Shown here piece after piece: positions 23,873-35,150 of a stretch of 64,000 nucleotides of DNA. This DNA is from Paguma larvata (lineage: Eukaryota > Chordata > Mammalia > Carnivora > Viverridae): positions 46,652,960 to 46,716,959 of the forward strand of contig CM057839.1 in assembly GCA_030068075.1 (NCBI GenBank). Reading direction: 5' to 3'. The position numbers and the translations under genes are program-made. Each line of letters begins with the position of its first letter. Position 1 is the stretch's first letter. A model generated the notes under the pieces. It made no database searches. It was not told the origin of the DNA and saw nothing but the letters and a program-made list of their open reading frames with translations.

Positions 23873-26261
23873 CTTCCAGGGAAGATGGCAAGTTGAAGTA
23901 TTCTAAGCTCACCTTAACCTATAGCTACCCTAGGTAACACACGATCAATGTAAATAACGCAGAAAATAACCCACCCAAAGACTGGCAGAACAGACTCTCC
24001 ACAGTCAAATAAAGAAGCCACACTGAAAATAGTAGGAAGGGCAGAGATGTCGGGGACCAAACTGATGGAGGAGGGAGGATCACTGCAAACAGAGAGGACA
24101 GAAAGGAGCAGACCTTATACCAGGCACCACAGGCGTGGGGGACCCACACTGGAAAGAACAATTCTCATAACATTTGGCTTTGAAAACCAGAGGGGTCTAA
24201 TTTTGTGAGTTCCTACAGTTAGTGGGGCTTAACACCTAGAAATATAAAAATCAGCAGGCTTGGCTCTGGGAGAGCCAGAGGGCACTAGTAAACTGAGTAC
24301 CCGCCCTTAAAAAGATAGCAAATCAAACAACCCCACTGTGAGACAGCATAGTAACAGCGGTTTGAAAAAAATGCCTGGGGTATATGGCAAAGAGATTTAT
24401 TTGCTAATGTCAGAACATGTGCAAGAGAAGCAGGAATCTTTAGATTTCTCCAAGAATAAAAGAGCCGTTTTCCTCTCCCCGCCTCCAGCCTAGATGGAAC
24501 ACTGGGACTACTGTGAACACTCTCCAACCAGCTTAGTAATAGTGTCCCCTGCCACTACGTTCTCCTACCAACCCGCCATCTCAGGACTCCTCCAGAGTAA
24601 CTCAAGGCCTGCTCCCATAGCAGACCCTTGAAACCATTAACATCATATGACCTGACCCTGTCCTTTCCCGTATTGCTGCTCAATCCAACGACATCTGTGC
24701 AAAGCAACACCAGGAGCTTGGCATTGTGCAAAAAGTGACCGCAAAGCCCAGCACCGCTCAAAACTGACTCTTGCCGAGGGGAGAGGGGAAAATAACCACA
24801 CATACAGTCCACACAGTCCAGCTGTAGTCCCAGTAATGGGACTATAGTCGGACTTGACTATAGGTCCCATCAACCAATGAAAAGGGCACTAAGGGAATGT
24901 GTCCTGCAGTTTGGTGTGACCACAGTTCTGTCACATGTCTGCTCTGATCCAGCTCAAGCCTAAGGCAGCCCCAGACTGTCTCATTAAACACGCAAGGCAA
25001 CCTTGAGCTTGAATAGTATCAGACAAAACCTGCACACAACAGGCAAAGAGAGCCATTGCAGATGACTGGACTGAGGCAAGCAAAACTCAGCCACAACAAT
25101 AGGGCACACGTAACACACATAGGAGACACCCCTGAAGCACCGGGTATTGGTAAACAACTGTAAAACAAAATAACAAAATGACGATAAATATGAATGAAGA
25201 TTTGAATATTATATGAATTGGATATAAATGGACTAAATTTTCTAATCAAAACACATAGGACAAAAAGAAAAAAGGGATAAGAAAGCAAGATCCATCTATA
25301 TGCTGCCTACAACGGACTCATTTCAGACCTAAAGACACATGCAGATTGAGAGTGAAGGGATAGAAATACATTTACCATGCAAATTTAAGTAAAAACAAAA
25401 CTAGGGTAGCAATACTTTTATAAGACAAGATAGACATTAAATATTGTAACAAGAGACAAAGGACACTATAATATCTTAAAGGGAATACTGCAACAAACAT
25501 GTATAACTATTATAAATATTTATGCATACAATATGGGAGCAGGCAAATATATAAAGCAACTATTAACAAACATAAAGAAAGTAATCAATGGTAATACAAT
25601 AATAGTAGAGGACCTTAACACGGCACTTACATCAATGGATACATCATCCAAAAATCAACAAGGAAACTACGGCTTTGAATGACACATTGGACTTAATGGA
25701 TCTAACATATATATTCAGGATATCGTATTTCCAAACAGTGGAATACATATTATTTTTTCAGCGCACATGGGACATTCTCCAGAACTTATACGTGTTAGGC
25801 CACAAAGTAAGCCTCGACAAATTCAAAAAGATGGAAGTCATACCATACATATTTTTCCACCATGAAACTAGAAATCAACTACAAGAATATCTGAAAAGAA
25901 CACAAAGACATGGAGATTAAATAACAATCTCCTAAACAATTAATAGGTCAGCCAAGAAATCAAAGAGGAAATAAAAGAAAAAAAACACGGAACAAATGAA
26001 AATGAAAATACAATTGTCTAAAATGTCTGGCATACAGCAAAAGGTTTTCTAAGAGGGAAGTGTATAGCAACACAGGCTTAACTGAAGAAGCAAGAAAAAT
26101 CTCAAACAATCTAACTTTACACCCACAGGAGCTGGAAAAACAGAACAAAATACCCCAAAACAGTAAAAAGAAGGAAATAATAAAGATTCGAGCAGAAACA
26201 AATGAAATAGAAACTTAAACAATAGAAAAAAATCAATGAAAACAGCAACTAGCATTTTACA

Positions 26262-26484
26262 ATTTTAATGTTTATTTATTTTTGAGAGAGAGAGAAAGCA
26301 CACACAAATAGGGGAGAGGCAGAGAGAGAGAGAGAGAGAGAGAGGAAGACACAGAATCCAAAGCAGGCTCCAGGCTCTGAGCTGTCAGCACAGAGCCTGA
26401 CGTAGGGCTCAAACTTCCAAACTGCAAGATCATGACATGAGCTAAAGTGAGATGCTTAACCAACTAAGCCATGCAGGCGTCTCC
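26262..26484 (-). mobile_element. SINEC_Fc-type SINE inside L1 ORF2
   Basis: Antisense full-length copy with an expanded GA run (about 26322-26343) and the conserved 'CAGGCTCCAGGCTCTGAGC' block. L1 text 'GCAACTAGCATT' (26246) and 'GGAACTAGTTTG' (26486) is a diverged TSD. Confidence 0.93.
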
Positions 26485-26636
26485 AGGAACTAGTTTGTTT
26501 TGAAAAGATTAACAAAATTGATAAACCGTTAGCCTGATTCATAAAAAAAAAGAGAGAGAGAGAGATACAAAGAAACAGAAAGAGAGATGAGACTGAGAGA
26601 GAGAGAGAGAGAGAACTCAAAATCAGAAAAAAAAGG

Positions 26637-26836
26637 AGGGGGGACTCAGTGGGTTGGCTGGCCAACTTCGACTCAGGTCATGATCTCGCGGTCTGTGAGT
26701 TCGAGCCCTGCGTCGGGCTCTGTGCTGACAGCTTAGAGCCTGGAACCTGCTTCGGATTCTGTGTCTCCCTCTGCCCTTCTCCTGCGTATGCTCTGTCTCA
26801 AAATAAATAAATGTTTAAAAAAATTAAAAAAAAAGA
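26637..26836 (+). mobile_element. SINEC_Fc-type SINE inside L1 ORF2
   Basis: Sense copy with a damaged or partly deleted head ('GGGGGGACTCAGTGGG') but an intact B-box region 'TGAGTTCGAGCCCTGCG' and tail 'AAAATAAATAAATG'. It lies 152 bp from the antisense SINE at 26262, in a GA-expanded part of the L1. Confidence 0.92.
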
Positions 26837-29745
26837 AATGCAAGGGGAGAAATAACAATTAATAGCAGAGAAAACAAAGGATTTAAGAGGATATTATGAA
26901 GAATTAAATGCCAACAAATTGGACAACCTAGAATATATTGATAAATTTCTAGAAACATAAAATCTCTCAAAACTGAATCAGGAAGAAATAGGTCATTTGA
27001 ACAGACTGATTATCAGTGACTAAATTAAATCAGTATTCAAAATCTCCCAACAAATAAAATCTAAGACTAGATGGCTTCACAGGTGAATTCTACCAAACCT
27101 TTAAAGAAGATTTAATAGTTGTCAAACCTGTTCTTTTATTTCAACAAATAGAAGAAGGAAAACCTCCCATTCTATGAGGCCAGCATCAGCTGGCTATCTA
27201 AATCCATTGATGACACCACCAAATATGAGAACCACCGACCCATATCTCTAAAAAACATAGATACTAAAACCCTCAACAAAATATTAGTAACCTGAATCCA
27301 ACAATACATTTAAAAAAAATCACTCACCACAATCAAGTGGGATTTATTCCTGGGTTTGAAGAATGACTCAATATTTCCAAATTAATCAGTGTTATATATC
27401 ACATCAAGAAGAGAAAGAATAAAAAGCATATGATCATTTCAACAGATGCGGAGAAAGCATTTGACAAAGTACAACACCCATTCATGATGAAAACCCTCAA
27501 CAAAGTAGGATGAGTGGGAATATACCTCAACATAATAATGACCATATATGAAATACACACAGCTAACATCATCCTCAATGGGGAAAAACTGAAAACTTTT
27601 CCCCGAAGGTCAGGAACTAGACAATGATGTCCTCTCTCACCACTTTAATTCAACACAGTACTGGAAGTCCTAGCCACAGCAATCACAGAAGAAAAAGGAA
27701 TAAAAGGCATCCAAATTAGTTAGTAAGAAGTAAAAGTTTCACTATTTGCAGGTGATATGATGCTCTATGTAGACAAGTCTAACAATGCTACCAAAAATAA
27801 AAAGAACTGATAAATGAATTTGGTAAAGTCACAGGATACAAAATCAACATAAAGAAATATGTTACATTTTTATACACTAATAATGAAGCAAAAGAAAAAG
27901 AAATTAAGAAACAATCCCATTTTCAATTGCACCAATAACAGCAAAATACCTTGGAGTAAACTTAATCAAAGAGATGAAAGACCGTACTCTAAAAAATGGA
28001 AAATATTGATGAATGAAATTGAAGATGACACAAATAAATGAAAAGTTATTTCAGACTCACGGATGGAAGAACAAATATTGTTAAAATGCCGATACTACCC
28101 AAAGCCATCTACAGATTTAATGAAATCCCTGTCATTATACCAATAGCATTTTTCACAAATGTAGAACAAACAATCCTAAAACTCGTATGGAACCGCAAAA
28201 GGCATTGAACACCCAAAGCAATCTTGAAAAAGAATAACAAAACTGGAGGCCTCACAATTCCAGACTTCAAGTTATATTACAAAACTGTAATAATCTAAAC
28301 AGTATGGTACTTGCACAAAAACAGACAGATAATCTAGATTATATCTATCTAGATTAATAGATTGGAATAAAAAAATCCAGAAATAAACCCAAGTATATCC
28401 TCAATTAATCTTAAACAAAGGAGTCAAAAATATGCAAGGGGAAAAAAGACAGTCTCTTCCACAAATGGTGTGAGGAAAACTTGACAGCTAGATGCAAAGA
28501 ATGAAACCGGACCTATTTCTTACATCATACCCAAAAATAAACTCAAAATGGATTAAGGACCTAAATGTGAGACCTAAAACCATAAAAACCCTACAAGAGA
28601 ACACATATAGTAATATCTCTGACATCAGCTATACAAATGTTTTTCTAGATATTTCTCCTAAGGCAAGGGAAACAAAATAACAAATACACTAGTGGGACTA
28701 CATCAAATAAAAAGCTTCTGCACAGAAAAACAAACAAACAAACAAAGAAACAAACAAAAAACCTACAATTAAGGTAACAAAAAGAGAGTCTGAAGTATGG
28801 GAGAAGATATTTGTAAACAACCTATCTGATATAGTGTTGAAGTGTTAGTATCGATAATATACAAAGAATTTATGCAACTCAACACCAAAAACAATCTAAT
28901 AAAAATCAACAGAAGACATGGATGCTTTGACCAAAGTAGACATCCAGATGGCCAACAGACACATGAAAAGATGTTCAACATCACTCATCATCAGAGAAGC
29001 GGAATTCAAAAGCACGAAGAAATATCACCTTACACCTGTCAGAATGGCTAAAATCAGTAAGATAAGAAACAGGAAGTATTGACTGGGGAGGAAATGCCAC
29101 CTTCCTGCACAGCTGGTGGGAATGCAAACTGGTGCAGGCACTGTGGACAACAGTATGAAGGTTCCTCAAAAAGTTAAAAATAGAATTACCACACGATCCA
29201 GAAATTCTCCTGGGTATTTTCTGAAAGAATAGGAAAACACTAATTTGAAATGATATTTGCACCCCCGTGTTCATTGTAGCATTATTTACAATAGACAAAA
29301 TATGGAGGCAACGCAAGTACCGTTAATGGATGAATGAATAAACACACACATATGCAATGAGTATCCCTCAGCCATAAAAAAGAATGAAATTTTATCATTT
29401 GCAGCTACATGGATGGATGTGCAATATACAAAACTAAGTAAAATAAATCAGAGAAAGACAAATACTATATAATTTCAGTCATGTGGAATTTAAACAAAAG
29501 AAACGAACAAAGAAAACAAGAGAGAAAAAAAAAACCAGACTCTGAATTATAGAGAAAAAAACTGTTGGTTTCCCAAGGTGAGGTGTGTGGGGGATGGGCG
29601 AAATAGGTGAAGGGTAAGCATATAGTAATCATGAAGAGCACTGAGTATATGTAGAATTGTCAAATTACTATATTGTAGACCTGAAACTTGTATAACACTG
29701 TATGTTAATTATGCTGAAGTAAAATATAATTAATTTAAAAAACAG

Positions 29746-29962
29746 GGCACCCGAGTGTCCCAGTTAGTTAAGCATCTGAACCTTGATTTCAGCTCAGGTT
29801 ATGATGTCACTATTCTTGAGTTCAAGCCCCATGTAGGGGTTCCGTGCTACAGCGTGCTTGCTGGGGATTCTTCCTCCCTCTTTCTCTGTCCCTCCATTCA
29901 CCCCCTCTCAAAATAAATAAGTAAACTTTGAAAATAATAAACTAAATATTCAAAAAAAAAAT
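29746..29962 (+). mobile_element. SINEC_Fc-type SINE at L1 tail
   Basis: Diverged sense copy inserted at the A-rich tail of the preceding L1. TSD 'AAAAAACAGGG' (29737) against 'AAAAGAACAGGG' (29963). Body includes 'AGTTCAAGCCCCATG' and 'CAAAATAAATAAGTAAAC'. Confidence 0.9.
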
Positions 29963-31587
29963 AAAAGAACAGGGCCTGTATTGCTGCCTTGTCTTGTGTT
30001 ACTATATATAATTTGCTTCTCTCAGGAATATGTCTGTGTTTCTTTAACTACACAGCTAAAAGCACCACAGTCGGAATGTTTCTGCTACACTCTATATCCA
30101 GCTTGCCTAAATCACTGTGTTCTGGCCTAAAATACACCGGGTGCAGGAAAACCCATGTTTCTGGTACTGTAGCTGTTTCTGAAAATTTTCACACATAAAT
30201 TTTTTTTAACAGGGTTAGTTGATGTGTTTTATAAAATTTTGACTTTGTTTTACACAGAAATATTACAATCACTGAGTGAGTTATGTTAAATTTAATAGAT
30301 GTTTTTCATATATATCAGTGTAGGGCACATATAAACAAATATGCACACATGAAAAATAAATAAGAAATTACCAAGTATTCCCTCTCATGCATAGCATAAA
30401 TCTTGTATATTAATTTTTCTAATCCTAATTAACAAATTCATGTTTCCACATCATGCATTACTCTTTGCCCTCAAGAGCATGGTTATCCAGCTTTCGTAGA
30501 TAAGTACTTAATTATTGTCTACAGAATTTTCTTCTCGGCCACTGAAACCTATTTTTCAAACTTAGATGCTGGTATTATAATAACCATGTTTTATTTTACC
30601 ATATTCATAATCTTTTTTTTTCTCAAGATAATTACTCATTGCTGGAATTTAAGCCGCTCTGCACAAAATCACTGGGAAGTTCTAAGAAACTGATAACCTA
30701 GACAATATATAATTTTTCACAGTAGTCGCTCTCTCTCTCTTAGTTCAAATATTTCTAGGAATTTGCTAATTTCCTGTTTCATTTTTTCCCCCCATGGCCA
30801 CTGATTGAAAATTCTTTTACATATTTCAGAGTAATAAAATAAGATAGCTTCCCTACTTGGGAGTGTTTTCCTTGCTTAAGTCCATAAAGTATTTGCTAGT
30901 TGCGTTCAAGAAAATTTGAAATTGCAGCCACATTCATTCAACGATGAATATTTGCTTCACTAATGTCTTATTTATGCCCCATGGTTCTGCTTCTGTGCCT
31001 CCGCATACACAATACCATTTTGTGTTTCAATGCTGAGACATAGTTGAACATTTTAAAAGACATTTAAAATGGTAATCAAACTTGACGTGTGTAGTTCCAA
31101 TAATGCACATGATTCAATTGAAGTAATTATAATATGAATAGCTGAGACCAAGGTCATACATGGCAGGTAATGACAGCTCTGTCATAACTGCTAACAGTCT
31201 TAACGGTGATTGTAAGACTGTAACAATTGTGACAACAATTGTCAGATGCATCCCACTATTACAAATACTAAAATGTGCAAAAGTACATTTCTTAGTGTCA
31301 ATGAAATATTCACGTAGAATCAATGCAATAAATTATTGCATATATCAGGTAAACCTTTTATCCTAGAATACAGGTATAATTGCTTCACTTAATAGTAAGG
31401 ATTAAATATGTTTTGGTATACATATTACATTTACATTTCCAAATTTGTCCCAATAAATCTCATGTATATTTTAAAAACTAATATTTTCCCTGAAAATATT
31501 TAACTAGTAATAAAGATATAAGCCAGGATTTTTGAAATTTTAGAAAAATGTCAACTCTTCATAAAACATACTGAAAACTGAAGCTTT
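29963..31587. other. unassigned sequence with inverted-repeat cluster
   Basis: No transposon recognised. 30720-30742 has a short CT run. The notable content is the cluster of inverted repeats at 31171-31244 (listed separately). No exon is supported. Confidence 0.45.
31171..31244. promoter_or_regulatory. cluster of three inverted repeats with TGACA half-sites
   Basis: Three hairpin-type repeats lie within 74 bp: 'TGACAGCTCTGTCA' (31171-31184, perfect arms around CT); 'ACAGTCTTA' with 'TAAGACTGT' (31194-31221, 10-base loop); and 'TGACAACAATTGTCA' (31230-31244), which overlaps two copies of 'ACAATTGT' 12 bp apart. TGACAG/TGACA pairs facing each other resemble known binding sites of TALE homeodomain proteins (MEIS/PKNOX/TGIF). 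The inverted repeats are visible; regulatory function is inference only. Confidence 0.3.
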
Positions 31588-31783
31588 TAAAAAGGTATTT
31601 GTTTATTTTGAGGAAGAGAGAGAGAGGAAGCAAGGGAGGGGCAGAGAGAGAGGGAGAGATAGAATCTCAAGCAGGCTCCATGCTATCAGCACAGAGCCTG
31701 ACACAGGGCTGGTTCTCACAGACTGTGAGATCATGACCTGAGTCAAAATCAAGAGTTAAACCTTTGAGCCACCTAGGTGTCCC
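31588..31783 (-). mobile_element. SINEC_Fc-type SINE
   Basis: Antisense full-length copy (GA-rich stretch, shortened 'CAGGCTCCATGCTATCAGC' block, head 'GAGCCACCTAGGTGTCC'). A short TSD 'AAAACTGA' flanks it (31574 and 31784). Confidence 0.92.
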
Positions 31784-32789
31784 AAAACTGATACTATTAA
31801 TGCACTGATTAAAAGCTTTAGAAATACACAGCTTTTAAATATATGGTGATCTATGTCTACACTCATGTAGCTATAAGAAATTTTTATAAAATTTTATTAA
31901 AGCTTTATAAGCAATAAATCCCAACAAAAGGAAAATTATAACTTACAATGTGGGATGAGATTTACCTTGAAAATGAGACACTAGAAGGATTCCTATCATA
32001 GGTCTATGAAATTGAAAAAGACATTTCCTTATAGATTTACTTAGAAGCCATTTTCACATGGCATCTTGTGAAATGGAAAACAGCAGTCATTATGGGGTTT
32101 TTAGCTATGTGTATAATGATCAAAATTATAAGCGGTATTTAATACTAGTGAAAAGACTGAAGAGACTTATTTTTTGGCTTCCCTTTCCTATTTTCTTTGT
32201 CCTTTGGGCTTCCTTCATTCTACTAATTGTCCCAATCCTCGGTTCACAGCGATTCTCTTTGGCATTCCCTTCATTTCCTTTCTTCTTGTGTCCCTCCCTT
32301 CTGGTCTTCTCTCTTGTCCCCTTTACATCCATCATTTCTTTTATCTATTTTAGAAGAATAACAGAGGCAAGTTGGAAGGAGTTTTTATGGCTACTTCGTT
32401 CCTTTTCAGTGGAAAAGATTTCACCTCTCTCTTCTATGCATTTGGACTTCTTTTCAATAGCATTAAACCACTATACCTTTCACACAAGGTAAAAGTAACG
32501 GGCAAGGCAGGGTGTATGTCAGTAAACAAAGAGGCAAGGAAGGGAAGAAAGGTAATAATACTTATTTTAAGTATATTTCATGGAAATACATTTATAAAAG
32601 TGAAGAGATTGTATGGGTCATTGTTTTATTTCAAAATCAGCATTTGTATGACTACCATGCAGAGCCAAAAGTGAGATATTATCAGGACTCGATATCCCCC
32701 CTGGTACCTTCTCCCAGTCTCCCTCCCCTCTTTCACTTCCCACAGTTACCTCGTAGCTGAACTTGTATCACTATTCATTAGTTTTGCCT
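31784..32789. other. unassigned, pyrimidine-rich in part
   Basis: 32160-32360 is strongly C/T-rich on the plus strand, which produces a 144-codon hydrophobic open frame (32058-32492) that I do not accept as a gene. No transposon family is recognised before the L1M fragment that starts near 32790. Confidence 0.45.
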
Positions 32790-33017
32790 GTTTTTAAACT
32801 TTACAATAACGGAATTATACAATATGTTTGCATTCGGCCTATTTTGTTTAATATACGTAAGTTCATCTATTTTGTTGCATGTAGCAGTTATCTGTTCACT
32901 GCCACTGCTTTATAGTATGCAGTTTTAAAATATAATTATCCACATGCAGTTGCAGGAGTTTTGGGTTGCAACTGGTTTGGGGCCACTATAAATGAATATT
33001 CTAGAACGTGTCTTTGT

Positions 33018-33036
33018 CACACACACACACACACAC
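33018..33036. repeat. (AC)n microsatellite
   Basis: About nine AC units inside the old L1M fragment. Confidence 0.9.
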
Positions 33037-33626
33037 GTTTTATATAGATCCATGAGTGGATTTGCTGGTTCAAAGTATAAGCATGCGTTGAACCTATCAT
33101 ATCTTGCAGTGAGTTTTCCATGATCGTACCAATTAATCTCCCAGCAACAACCCTGGATCTTCCTGACGACTAAAGACCATGGCCCTTTCGTGTATTTGTT
33201 ACTTTCATATCATTTTTGTGATGTTCCTAGAAGTATATTTTGCCTATTTTTATTTTGCATTGTTTGTACATTTATTGTTGATTTTCTGAGAACTTGATAT
33301 TACGTTGAAGACTAGAAAATTATTTTATTTTAAATATGAGTGGAAATCAATTTCATAGGTTCACTGTAATCCATTCTGGATAGAAATCTTTTGCAGATAG
33401 AGGCAGTTCTAAATGGCTTCCACAAATCTGTAGCTTTTAAAAGTTACATATTTAGAATTTATTTAGTCTGAACAATACAGTTTTCTGTTTATAGGAATTT
33501 TCATCTCCTTTATTCCAATTTTTGGTTTAATTTTCTGTGATTTTTCCTAACTAGTTGAGAAATGTACTTATATTACTAAATCCAGTCTTCTTTCCTGATG
33601 CTTGCATCTAAATCTAAACTTTTCTT

Positions 33627-33816
33627 GGGGCGCCTCGGTGGCTGAGTCAGTTGAGAGTCTGACTCTTGATTTTGGCTCAAGTCATGATCTCATGGTTCAT
33701 GGGTTCAAGCCCCATGCTACCCTCCACACTGATACCACAAAGCCTCTCTGGGATTCCCTTTTGCCCTGTATGTCTGCACCCCCCCTTTAAAAATAAATAA
33801 ATAAACTTAAAAAAAT
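33627..33816 (+). mobile_element. SINEC_Fc-type SINE inside L1M
   Basis: Sense copy, head 'GGGGCGCCTCGGTGGCTGAG', tail 'AAAAATAAATAAATAAAC'. The central part is diverged ('GCTACCCTCCACACTG'). TSD 'AAACTTTTCTT' (33616) against 'AAAGTTTTCTT' (33817). Confidence 0.92.
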
Positions 33817-33947
33817 AAAGTTTTCTTTATAAGAGCAGTTTTCACTGCCTTCCACACTTTTTGTTATGTTGTGTTGTATTTTTCTGTAGTTGAAAATATT
33901 TTATAATTTTCATTTTTGAATTGGCAGATGTTTTTATTATTCCAAAC

Positions 33948-33959
33948 ATATATATATGT

Positions 33960-33994
<35 letters not shown>
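33948..33994. repeat. (TA)n microsatellite
   Basis: A 47-bp run of alternating T and A broken only by two near-symmetrical 'TGTATACA' bases. Likely length-variable. Confidence 0.93.
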
Positions 33995-33997
<3 letters not shown>

Positions 33998-34251
33998 CTA
34001 ATTATTTCATGTTACTGAATTCTAACTGAATTCCACTAAAGCCAGAAAACATCTTTTCCATAATTTGTTCCTCCAAAATTGGTGACTTTCTTCAGAGCCC
34101 ACCTTTCACCACTTTTGATAAAATTTCCTTGAGATACTACAAAGAATATTTATTCTGTTATTGTATGAACAAAACGAGAAGTTAACAAGAAAGCAGCAAC
34201 CAGCAAAACAAAACAAACAAAAACCTCAAAAAACAAAAAACAAACCCTAGA

Positions 34252-34820
34252 GTTGAAAAATACAATAGCTGAACCACAGAATGCAAGAGAGTTTCAAAAG
34301 TAGGCTCAACCATGCAGAAGAAAGAATCAGCAACTTGGAGGATGGGATATTGGAAATGATTCAGTCAAAGTGATAAAAGTGAGAAATACATGAGACAGAG
34401 AAAAATAAATACTGTATGATCTTGCGTATAGGTGGATTTAAAAATAAAAATAAAAAACCACCTTATGGAAAAAGAGATCACACTTGCAGTTACCAGAGGT
34501 GGATGATTGGAAGAGAGGAGGAACTTGAGAAAGGTGGTAAAAGGTACAAACTCTCAGTTATAAAATAAGTAAGTGCTAGGGATTATAACATGCAACATGA
34601 GGACTATAGCTAACACTGCTATAATGTGTATAGAAAAGTTAAGAGTTCTCATCTTAAGAAAAAAATTTATTTTTATTGTATTTATTTAAGAAGATGAGCT
34701 TTCGCTGAACCTATTGTGGTAATCATTTCATGATATATATAATTCAAGCCATCATGCTTTATGCCTTAAACTTATACAGTGAAGTATGCCATTTATTCCT
34801 CAAAAAAAAAAAAAACTGGG
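34252..34820 (+). mobile_element. old L1M element: ORF1 piece joined to 3'UTR
   Basis: 34252-34378 reads as sense L1M ORF1 ('GCAGAAGAAAGAATCAGC', 'TTGGAGGATGGGATATTGG'). Without any ORF2 sequence it passes near 34379 into an L1MA/L1MB-like 3'UTR ('CAGTTACCAGAGGTGG', 'AAAAGGTACAAACTCTCAG', 'CTTAAACTTATACAGTG') ending in an A13 run at 34803. It is either an internally deleted L1 or HAL1-like in structure. Confidence 0.75.
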
Positions 34821-34879
34821 GAAAAAAGATTTATAGGAACTTAAAAAAAAGTATATCCTATATAAGTTCACTTATCTTA

Positions 34880-35150
34880 CATTCTATGTAATGCATATTA
34901 ATCTTTAGTAACAGTAAATAGATAACAGATTATCTGGGGAAGGCGACAGGTTGAGGGAATGTGGGAAGAGGCAGATAAAAGGGATTAAACCGGGGATAAG
35001 GATATTCTGAAGTGATGGATGTGTTCTTTACCATTTCTGTGTTGGATTCATGGTTGTATATAGATATCAAAACATCAAATCATAAACTTTATTTTATTTA
35101 CTGGATGTCAATTACAACTCAAAAGAGTTATAAAAATAAGATTTTAACAG
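34880..35150 (+). mobile_element. old L1M 3' end fragment
   Basis: 'GTAACAGTAAATAGATAACAG', 'GTGATGGATGTGTTCTTTACC', 'GATATCAAAACATCAAATCA' and 'CTGGATGTCAATTACAACTC' follow the standard order of an L1MC/L1ME 3'UTR. It lies 60 bp after the tail of the previous L1M, so two different elements are stacked. Confidence 0.75.

Larger units (their letters stand above)
25200..29480 (+). pseudogene. L1 ORF2 remnant with mutated RT active site
   Basis: Sense ORF2 remnant. The endonuclease part starts near 25200-25330. The RT palm motif is at 27745-27756 and reads F-A-G-D where L1 has F-A-D-D, so the first catalytic aspartate is lost. Upstream '[11 protein letters not shown]' near 27436-27468 is the conserved RT segment that carries the other catalytic Asp, and it is intact there. 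The C-terminal region ends with the 'PQPYKKE'-like segment near 29370. Two SINEs (26262-26484 and 26637-26836) interrupt it, and stops occur throughout. It is non-functional. Confidence 0.87.
23873..29745 (+). mobile_element. long carnivore L1, sense, lacking recognisable ORF1
   Basis: Sense L1 of about 5.4 kb once its two internal SINEs are removed. It begins near 'CAGGGAAGATGGCAAGTTG', homologous to the minus-strand start of the L1 at 7160, and shares 'CATTTGGCTTTGAAAACCAG' and following text with it. The GC-rich 5' region (to about 25150) runs almost directly into the ORF2 endonuclease ('CTGCCTACAACGGACTC' near 25303). I see no ORF1 between them. ORF2 then runs through RT to about 29480, followed by a 3'UTR ('GTAGACCTGAAACTTG') and a short A-rich tail at 29733-29742. 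It carries many stops. A possible weak TSD ('CCTGTGTTG' near 23848, 'CCTGTATTG' after the tail SINE) is not secure. Confidence 0.92.
32790..34175 (-). mobile_element. old L1M-type LINE fragments, antisense
   Basis: 32790-33310 follows an antisense old L1 ('TTTTTAAACTTTACAATAAC', 'TTGTTGCATGTAGCAG', 'GGGTTGCAACTGG', 'GAGTGGATTTGCTGG'). 33400-34175 follows an antisense ORF2 region ('TTCACTGCCTTCCACAC', 'ATTCCACTAAAGCCAGAAAAC', 'AAAGAATATTTATTCTGTTA'). A SINE at 33627 and a TA microsatellite interrupt it. Divergence is high; one element or two adjacent fragments are both possible. Confidence 0.75.

Noticed and set aside
28981..29316. 111-codon minus-strand frame
   Set aside because: Antisense to the L1 ORF2 C-terminus.
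32058..32492. 144-codon plus-strand open frame, longest in the window, with apparent membrane helices
   Set aside because: It covers a C/T-rich stretch, which yields F/L/S/P-rich hydrophobic translations by default. There are no domains, splice signals or poly(A) context.
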